12,953 bases of DNA from an uncultured Azospirillum sp. (GTDB taxonomy: Bacteria; Pseudomonadota; Alphaproteobacteria; Azospirillales; Azospirillaceae), in NCBI GenBank assembly GCA_937960755.1, contig CALGOL010000309.1, positions 1 through 12,953 on the forward strand. The letters are read 5' to 3'. Below, in pieces: positions 8,029 to 12,953 of the stretch. Both the position numbers and the translations under genes were made by a program. How positions within the stretch are numbered: the first letter of the stretch is position 1; each line of letters begins with the position of its first letter. The notes below the pieces were generated by a model. It made no database searches. It was not told where the DNA came from and was given only the letters and a program-made list of their open reading frames with translations.

Positions 8029-9498
8029 CTATGCGGCGATGGTCGTTCGGTCAAGGATTGCTTGCGTCTTCCGCCGGGCGGCGCTTTCCTCTCGCGCTTG
8101 CGCCGCATCCGCCTGTTTGGTCACCTCCGCCCCCTTGTGTGGGAACGGGATGCACGGCGCCGGACGGTCAAGATAAGGCGCCAATTTTTCAAACCCTTCT
8201 CCAGCGCACACGTTAGTCACCAATAGCTGATCCGGCCGATCTTTAAAATATTCCATAACATTTTTCACATGCTGATCGTAAACCCAAGCAAAGCGCTCTG
8301 GGGCGAATTCATAGCAACCGTAGGTCGCCGCCCGGAAAAACCGCCGAAGTTCCAACCGCGCCTTACGCTGCGGATCGTCGGTTTCCTCTTCAAACGGAGA
8401 ATTGAGCCAGTGGTTTTTACAAGAGTTAAGCCAACCGTTCTTTTCCCGCACTGTCAAAATAAATTTTGAGCCTGGGTGCAACTTATCAAGCTGAACGTAG
8501 TAAGGCGCCACGGTGATGTCCGTTACGCCGTCGTAATGCTTCAGCAAAGTCAGATCAAACTGACCATTGGCGATTTCGCTGTAGGTGACGGGATCGGTCG
8601 GGTAATGCACGGTGTTGAAGCCCAGCATTTGCAGCGCGCTGTTGAGCGACCGCGTGCCGGTCCGGCTAAGCCCAACGCCGAAAACCTTCGGCTTGGCGGC
8701 GTGCGCGCCGAATTTCCTCGTTTCGTTATGCTCAGCCTGCCATTCGTCCAGTTGATCCATCGTGAAATGGCCCTTCTCCACAACGCCCAAATTCACCATT
8801 TCCTGCGCCGCGCACGTCGGCAAGTCGCGGATGAAACGTTCCACCTCGTCGGCGCTACGCTCGGGCGGACATTCCCGCCGGGCGTAATCAATCGCATGGC
8901 GCGCCACGGCGAAATCATCGACCTCGCTGCTTGGTCGCGGCCAACGGTCCATCGCCATCTTCAGGCGCGGCGCTTCTTCCGCGCGGCTGCGGAGCTCCCG
9001 TAGAGCGTATTTTTCAAAAATATGCCGATAGTATTGAAAATAATCATGAAGAATATTAAAATTATAGAACTGTTTGCGCAGTTTACCCTCTTTAATTGCG
9101 ACGCCGCGTAGGCGCGACTCCGGCCGCAGCACATAAGGCAGATCATCATCCGGGATTTTTACCCCCGCCATAGCGCGCACCAAATCGGCGCGGGTGATAT
9201 GAACGCCACAATGCAGCCGGCCACGGAATCTATCAGATACGTAAGTATCGACGTAGGCGCCGTTGAACTGATTTATAAAACCCCGCATATCTTCCAGTAT
9301 CAAGCAATCCGCATCAACATAGACGACATAGTCGCAATTATGGCGAATCCGCAGCATCTGATTGACGCATTCGGAAAAAGGGCGGATATCGTCCATAATA
9401 TGGACATTGTCCGGCTTGATATGCCGTATCGCCAGATCAAGGGCGATTGCGCTGGTGCGCTCGCCGACTTGCCGAAAAACCAGATCGACCTTAGTCAT
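8029..9498 (-). CDS. Fusion protein: glycosyltransferase-like domain plus sulfotransferase domain
   Basis: The 489-residue product has two parts. Residues 1 to about 180 resemble a GT-A nucleotide-sugar transferase: YVVYVDADCLI holds a DxD-type metal site (Asp62, Asp64), followed by CGVHITRADLVRAM and an aromatic-rich HDYFQYYRHIFEKY. Residues 180-268 form a linker. Residues 270-455 are a P-loop sulfotransferase of the Sulfotransfer_4 type: KVFGVGLSRTGTRSLNSAL (271-289) is the 5'-phosphosulfate loop of PAPS binding, and KFILTVREKNGWLNSCKNHW (345-364) holds the 3'-phosphate site. A charged tail ends the protein. The ATG at 9498 is chosen because AAGGGGA lies at a usable distance, while the upstream TTG at 9507 sits almost on that site. 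The gene starts 5 bp after the preceding sulfotransferase. The sulfotransferase call is firm. The GT-A call rests on the DxD motif and layout only. Confidence 0.85.
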   Translation of the reverse strand: MTKVDLVFRQVGERTSAIALDLAIRHIKPDNVHIMDDIRPFSECVNQMLRIRHNCDYVVYVDADCLILEDMRGFINQFNGAYVDTYVSDRFRGRLHCGVHITRADLVRAMAGVKIPDDDLPYVLRPESRLRGVAIKEGKLRKQFYNFNILHDYFQYYRHIFEKYALRELRSRAEEAPRLKMAMDRWPRPSSEVDDFAVARHAIDYARRECPPERSADEVERFIRDLPTCAAQEMVNLGVVEKGHFTMDQLDEWQAEHNETRKFGAHAAKPKVFGVGLSRTGTRSLNSALQMLGFNTVHYPTDPVTYSEIANGQFDLTLLKHYDGVTDITVAPYYVQLDKLHPGSKFILTVREKNGWLNSCKNHWLNSPFEEETDDPQRKARLELRRFFRAATYGCYEFAPERFAWVYDQHVKNVMEYFKDRPDQLLVTNVCAGEGFEKLAPYLDRPAPCIPFPHKGAEVTKQADAAQAREESAARRKTQAILDRTTIAA

Positions 9499-9503
9499 AA
9501 AAT

Positions 9504-10346
9504 TCAATCCCCTTGCATCGACATAATGTTCAAATGACCGGCAAGACTATTGAAAAGCGCCATATTTTCGGCTGAAAGCTCCTGCTTCCAGCGCAGGTCG
9601 AGACGTATTCCCGCGTCGTGATTTTCATAGTAACCACGCACCCGAGCATTCAATTTTACGAAAGCGTCGTTGGAGTTATCAAAACGCGCTTTGGCGACCA
9701 TATACTGCGGACCATTATTGCCGCCAAGCGGATGATGTTCAGCGTGCTGAAAGCGCAGCATGGCGCTTTCGAAAGGAATTTCCAGCCAATCGCACAAGGC
9801 GCGCATTGTCGCCTCAGGAGCGGAAGCCAGATCTTCATAACAAATAGCGACTTTTGGGCCTTCGAATCGATCAAATAGAGATTGAGCGCATTCCATATGC
9901 GCCACCCATTCCCGCACCAGCACTTCTGGATTGCGGTCTGGATACTTGCGCAGCCTTGAATTTAACACACCCCGTCCATCGCGCTGCAAGAAAATCAGGT
10001 GCGGCGCGCCGCCGACGGCGCGGGTTTCCGCCACCCGCTCCGTAATCCAGAGATCGTTTTTCGTAGAGTCAATGACAAGCCGCCGTCCGACCCGCTCCGC
10101 CACCTGAGGATAAAGCGCCGCCGAACGATCCCAGCGAAAATCGCCCCAGATCCGGCAGGATTCGCCGCAGATCTTACACACCCTTTTTCGCAGCGGTTTG
10201 GATTTATCACCAAGGTAACGGACTTTGCCGCCCTCGCCCATGTAAAAGCCAAGTGAATGGCTTCCCAAAAGCATGCCCAAAAGAGTCGAACCGGAATGGC
10301 CGGCCCCGCAGATCGACACTGTTTTCAGCCGCCCCTCCCACACCAT
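9504..10346 (-). CDS. Sulfotransferase family protein
   Basis: This 280-residue enzyme is expected to move a sulfuryl group from PAPS to a hydroxyl or amino group of a glycan or other acceptor. The P-loop-like 5'-phosphosulfate motif is CGAGHSGSTLLGMLLGSH (13-30). The 3'-phosphate motif is LIFLQRDGRGVLNSRL (117-132), with Arg122 and Ser130. VIDSTKN (91-97) and the YEDL segment (170-173) are also typical of bacterial sulfotransferases. Three close cysteines (CKICGESC, 57-64) form a small insert. It has no signal peptide, so it should be cytoplasmic. The ATG at 10346 is the first start after an in-frame TAA; the ribosome site is weak (GGGGTGG). It is first in the three-gene minus-strand unit, and the next gene begins 5 bp beyond its stop. 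The natural acceptor is unknown. The two downstream genes suggest a sugar. Confidence 0.9.
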   Translation of the reverse strand: MVWEGRLKTVSICGAGHSGSTLLGMLLGSHSLGFYMGEGGKVRYLGDKSKPLRKRVCKICGESCRIWGDFRWDRSAALYPQVAERVGRRLVIDSTKNDLWITERVAETRAVGGAPHLIFLQRDGRGVLNSRLRKYPDRNPEVLVREWVAHMECAQSLFDRFEGPKVAICYEDLASAPEATMRALCDWLEIPFESAMLRFQHAEHHPLGGNNGPQYMVAKARFDNSNDAFVKLNARVRGYYENHDAGIRLDLRWKQELSAENMALFNSLAGHLNIMSMQGD

Positions 10347-10596
10347 ACGCCACCCCGGCCAGACGAGACTCTTCCTTACATCGTTATGGCCCCATTAGGG
10401 TTTATTTCAGAAAAGCGCAATAAAAATCGGCGATAAGTATGTTTCGAATTCTTAACGCTAGTGGTTGAGCCCGCATCTCCAAAGCTTGGGTCGGCTCCGT
10501 CACACCGAACCGCACGCATACGGAGCGTTGGCCTCGCCGCAGCAAAGACTGTCAAGGTTAGTATGCTGAAATCACTGATAAGACCAGCTGCTTGTC

Positions 10597-10672
10597 GGGC
10601 CGGTCCCCAGTTCACCGCCCGAACTGAAGCCGGATTCGGGCGGTCGCTTGCAGACCTCTATGGACCGGGCCC
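10597..10672. repeat. Nested inverted repeat
   Basis: A perfect 10-bp inverted repeat (ACCGCCCGAA at 10614-10623, TTCGGGCGGT at 10635-10644, 11-base loop) sits inside an outer pair, GGGCCGGTCC (10597-10606) and GGACCGGGCCC (10662-10672), which pairs over 10 bp with one bulged G. No T-run follows on either strand, so it is not a standard terminator. It could be an operator, a small structured RNA or a remnant of mobile DNA. Confidence 0.5.
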
Positions 10673-10808
10673 TGTGATTCGAAAGCCTAAAGCCTGGCGA
10701 GCCGCCTGTGGCGCCTTGAAACGATGCAATTGTAACGCCTCGGCGCCATCGCGATGACGGCGGCGCACTTTTGTGTCGAGCTGCGCGCGACGCGACCGCT
10801 CGTCAAAA

Positions 10809-10837
10809 TTTATATAGAATTCGATCAAAAATATTAT
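10809..10837 (+). promoter_or_regulatory. Candidate promoter of the chemoreceptor gene
   Basis: TTTATA (10809-10814) and TATTAT (10832-10837) are 17 bases apart in a distinctly AT-rich patch about 55 bp before the chemoreceptor start. Each matches four or five of six consensus positions. AT-rich patches in a GC-rich genome easily mimic promoters, so this is tentative. Confidence 0.3.
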
Positions 10838-10892
10838 TGCGGACAGCCGCCCAGCACGGTAATTTATACAAGAATATGGCGTGGAGAATTTA

Positions 10893-12824
10893 ATGAAAAA
10901 TTCATCACATCCTCAAAAATTCATCTACACTATTGTTCTCGCCGCTACGGCTCTGATTGTCATAGCCTTTGGGGCTTTGGGCAGCTGGGTTTTCAGCGTC
11001 GCTCACCAAAGCCTGCTTAAAGAGATTGAGAACCAGATCCAATCAGCCGGCGCGTCGGTCGCCGACGGCATCCAAAAATGGCTGGATGGGCGAATGCTGC
11101 TTGTGCGCATTGTCGCCGACGACATAGCCGGCGCCCCCGCCGATCAGCTTTCGGCGGTGGTTTCACGGCCGATCCTGCGGCGGACCTTTTCCGAGGTTTA
11201 CTTTGGCGCCGATGCCAACGGCCAGTTTACAACGTTCAACCCGGAAAAGTTGCCGGCAGGCTACGATCCGCGCATCCGTCCGTGGTACAAGGCGGCTGTC
11301 GCCGCCAAGGGACTGACCCTGTCCGAGCCGTATCAGGACGCCACCACCAAAAAGCTGGTGATCAGCGCCGCCATACCCATTTTCGATGGCGGGGCGCTGC
11401 GCGGCGTCGCCGGCGCCGACCTGCCGCTGGACGTGTTGCAAGAGTTCCTGAAGTCCTTCGACCTGGGCGGCAAGGGCTTTGTGTTTCTGGTGGACCAATC
11501 GGGCAAAATCTTGGTTCATCCAGACCAGACCAGGGTTATGAACAAGATGGACGCCGCCGCCAACCCATCCGGCGCCGAAACCGTCGAAAACGGCTATCTG
11601 TTGCGCTTTCAAGCCATTTCGGGGCTTCCAGACGTGAAGTGGCGGGTCGGCATCGCCCTGGACCAAGCCAAGACCGACGCCCCCTTGCATCATCTGCGCA
11701 ATGTTCTGATTGCATCGGTAGTCGCCATTGTCATCTTGGTGGTTCCATTGCTGGCCCTGTTGATCATGCGTCTTGTGGCGCAGCCGATCGCCAAGATGAC
11801 CCAAGCGATGACGGTGCTCAGCCATGGCGACACCGCCATCGTCATTCCCGCTCTCGACCGCCGCGACGAAATCGGCGCCATGGCGTCGGCCCTGATGGTG
11901 TTTAAGCGCAACGCCGAGGAGATTAACGCCCTGCAAAAGCAACAGGAGGCTGACCGCCAACGGGCTGAGCAGGCCCGCCGCCAGTTGCTCGACAAGTTAG
12001 CCGCCAATTTCGAGCGGGACGTTAGTTCCCTGGTGCAGGCGGCGCGGACCGCCGGAACGGAGATGCGCGACTTGGCCGACGCCATGAGCGCCGGCATGCA
12101 AACCGCCCTCGCCAACACCGACGCCGTGGCGGGCGCCACCGATGAGACCACCAGCAATGTCCAAACCGTAGCCGCCGCCACCGAAGAGTTGTCGGCCTCG
12201 ATCAACGAAATATCCCAACGCGTGACGCAAAGCGCCGAGATCGCCTCCAAAACCGCCAACGGCGCGGAATCGGTGCGTCAGACTGTCGAGAACCTCGCCG
12301 CGCAAGCCAACGCGGTGGGCAACATTGTAAAGTTGATCAACGATATCGCGAGCCAGACTAACCTGCTGGCGCTGAACGCCACCATTGAGGCGGCCCGCGC
12401 GGGAGACGCCGGCAAGGGCTTCGCGGTGGTCGCCGGCGAGGTGAAGTCATTGGCCAGCCAGACCGCCAAAGCTACTGAAGAAATCACCAGCCAGATCACC
12501 GCCACCCAACGGGCGTCGGAACTGGCGGTCACCGAAATCCGCGCCATCGCCGGCATCGCCGTCAAGGCTCAAGAACTGGCCGCCTCCATCGCCTCGGCCA
12601 TCGAGGAGCAAGGGGTTGCGACGCGAGAAATTTCCCATAATGTCAACTTAGCCGCCCAGGGTACGCAGGTGGTCGCCACGAATATTCATACGGTGCATGA
12701 TTTGGTTGTAGACGCCGCCGCCCAGGCCGACAACGTCAAGTCCGCCGCCAAACGCCTGCGCGAAGAGATAGACTCCCTGCATCATGAGGTGGAAAATTTT
12801 GTCTCGGGCGTTCGGGGCAGTTAG
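10893..12824 (+). CDS. Methyl-accepting chemotaxis protein with dCache ligand domain
   Basis: This 643-residue inner-membrane chemoreceptor signals to the CheA/CheW complex. The order is TM1 (about 10-32), a periplasmic double-Cache domain (about 33-268), TM2 (about 270-293), HAMP, a charged coiled coil and the cytoplasmic signalling hairpin. The hairpin tip is recognisable ([20 protein letters not shown], then [19 protein letters not shown]). The ligand domain carries Tyr124, Arg129, Trp131, Tyr132, Tyr147, Asp149 and Asp176. From memory this is the amino-acid-binding pattern of PctA-type dCache receptors, with the same spacing, so amino acid taxis is likely. There is no C-terminal CheR-docking pentapeptide; the protein ends VSGVRGS. 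The ATG at 10893 is chosen because GGAG (10883-10886) lies six bases upstream; an in-frame GTG at 10881 overlaps that site. The gene is monocistronic and followed by a strong terminator. Confidence 0.95.
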   Translation: MKNSSHPQKFIYTIVLAATALIVIAFGALGSWVFSVAHQSLLKEIENQIQSAGASVADGIQKWLDGRMLLVRIVADDIAGAPADQLSAVVSRPILRRTFSEVYFGADANGQFTTFNPEKLPAGYDPRIRPWYKAAVAAKGLTLSEPYQDATTKKLVISAAIPIFDGGALRGVAGADLPLDVLQEFLKSFDLGGKGFVFLVDQSGKILVHPDQTRVMNKMDAAANPSGAETVENGYLLRFQAISGLPDVKWRVGIALDQAKTDAPLHHLRNVLIASVVAIVILVVPLLALLIMRLVAQPIAKMTQAMTVLSHGDTAIVIPALDRRDEIGAMASALMVFKRNAEEINALQKQQEADRQRAEQARRQLLDKLAANFERDVSSLVQAARTAGTEMRDLADAMSAGMQTALANTDAVAGATDETTSNVQTVAAATEELSASINEISQRVTQSAEIASKTANGAESVRQTVENLAAQANAVGNIVKLINDIASQTNLLALNATIEAARAGDAGKGFAVVAGEVKSLASQTAKATEEITSQITATQRASELAVTEIRAIAGIAVKAQELAASIASAIEEQGVATREISHNVNLAAQGTQVVATNIHTVHDLVVDAAAQADNVKSAAKRLREEIDSLHHEVENFVSGVRGS

Positions 12825-12870
12825 TCGAACAGCGCGTCTGCAGGGACGCGATCGGCGAACCCTCGACGCG

Positions 12871-12907
12871 AAAAAACCCCGCAAGCTTTTAAGCTTACGG
12901 GTTTTTT
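12871..12907. terminator. Bidirectional Rho-independent terminator
   Basis: AAAAAACCCCGCAAGCTT and AAGCTTACGGGTTTTTT pair with one bulged C and one mismatch around a TTTA loop. There is a T-run after the hairpin on the plus strand (GTTTTTT) and another on the minus strand (complement of the A-run at 12871-12876). It sits 46 bp after the chemoreceptor stop and 2 bp after the tRNA 3' end, so it can end both transcripts. Confidence 0.88.
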
Positions 12908-12909
12908 AT

Positions 12910-12953
12910 TGGTTGCGGGGGCCGGATTTGAACCGACGACCTTCAGGTTATGA
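12910..12953 (-). tRNA. Initiator tRNA-fMet(CAT), 3' part, cut by the window edge
   Basis: Read on the minus strand, this begins at U33 of the anticodon loop. It contains CAT (complement of 12950-12952), the 3' anticodon stem CCTGA, variable loop AGGTC, the T-arm with GGTTCGAATCC, the acceptor strand CCCCCGCA and encoded CCA. Apart from two bases it matches the 3' half of E. coli initiator tRNA as I remember it. The acceptor end A before ACCA fits the unpaired C1-A72 end that marks initiators, although base 1 is outside the window. In the anticodon stem, base 41 is T where the usual three-GC initiator stem has C. Confidence 0.92.

Larger units (their letters stand above)
10347..10880. other. 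534-bp non-coding divergent spacer
   Basis: This stretch lies between the start of the minus-strand sulfotransferase unit and the plus-strand chemoreceptor, so it must hold both promoters. Open frames exist in it (for example 10461-10757 plus and 10376-10615 minus), but their products are Arg/Ala/Pro-rich, lack recognisable motifs and have no convincing ribosome site, so I call no gene. It contains a nested inverted repeat at 10597-10672 and an AT-rich end near the chemoreceptor. I saw no tRNA, transposon ends or transposase remnant I could name. No clear promoter was found for the minus-strand unit. Confidence 0.6.

Noticed and set aside
10376..10615. A 79-residue open frame on the minus strand, upstream of the sulfotransferase.
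   Set aside because: It has no recognisable family, overlaps the region where the sulfotransferase promoter must lie and has no clear ribosome site. I considered a transposase remnant but could not support it.
10461..10757. A 98-residue open frame on the plus strand in the divergent spacer.
   Set aside because: The product is rich in Arg, Ala and Pro, with no motif and no ribosome site, and it runs across the nested inverted repeat.
11163..11960. A 265-codon open frame opposite the chemoreceptor.
   Set aside because: It is a complementary-strand shadow. The forward frame encodes an unmistakable chemoreceptor.

Overview
This is a GC-rich window with the gene style of a free-living, motile alphaproteobacterium, plausibly of the Rhodospirillales. 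The pointers are codon use, a phytochrome-type HisKA kinase, a dCache chemoreceptor of the alphaproteobacterial type, and a formyl-methionine initiator tRNA with an A29:U41-type anticodon stem. The taxonomic placement is inference. No insertion sequence, phage gene, CRISPR array or rRNA was seen.

Layout, left to right. Positions 1-824 (+) hold the 3' part of a PAS-linked sensor histidine kinase. Positions 965-1387 (+) hold a complete nucleoside diphosphate kinase (ndk) with its own promoter-like site and a following inverted repeat. Positions 1500-1985 (+) hold a small acidic protein I do not recognise. Positions 2093-6630 (+) form a tight three-gene unit: two tandem, diverged GH1 beta-glucosidases (2093-3430 and 3443-4825), then an SbmA/BacA/YddA-like ABC membrane-ATPase fusion (4822-6630) that starts on TTG and overlaps the second glucosidase by 4 bp. 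Positions 6659-10346 (-) form a convergent three-gene unit, transcribed right to left: a sulfotransferase, a fused glycosyltransferase-like/sulfotransferase protein, and a MurG-like GT-B glycosyltransferase. A 534-bp non-coding stretch (10347-10880) with a nested inverted repeat separates it from a divergent chemoreceptor gene (10893-12824, +). A bidirectional hairpin terminator (12871-12907) then separates the chemoreceptor from the 3' half of an initiator tRNA gene on the minus strand (12910-12953).

How the genes may work together. The GH1/GH1/transporter unit looks like a pathway that hydrolyses beta-glucosides in the cytoplasm. Its membrane partner has lost every catalytic motif of its nucleotide-binding domain (Walker A lysine, Q-loop Gln, signature Ser and Gly, Walker B Asp and Glu, and switch His) while the frame stays open. 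It is therefore either a pseudo-ATPase driven another way, as proton-driven SbmA and BacA are, or a regulatory partner. The minus-strand unit carries two PAPS-type sulfotransferase domains and two glycosyltransferase domains, and looks like a small cassette for making a sulfated glycan or glycolipid. It includes unusually AT-rich stretches that suggest a separate origin. These two units are the parts of the window most likely to hold undescribed biology.
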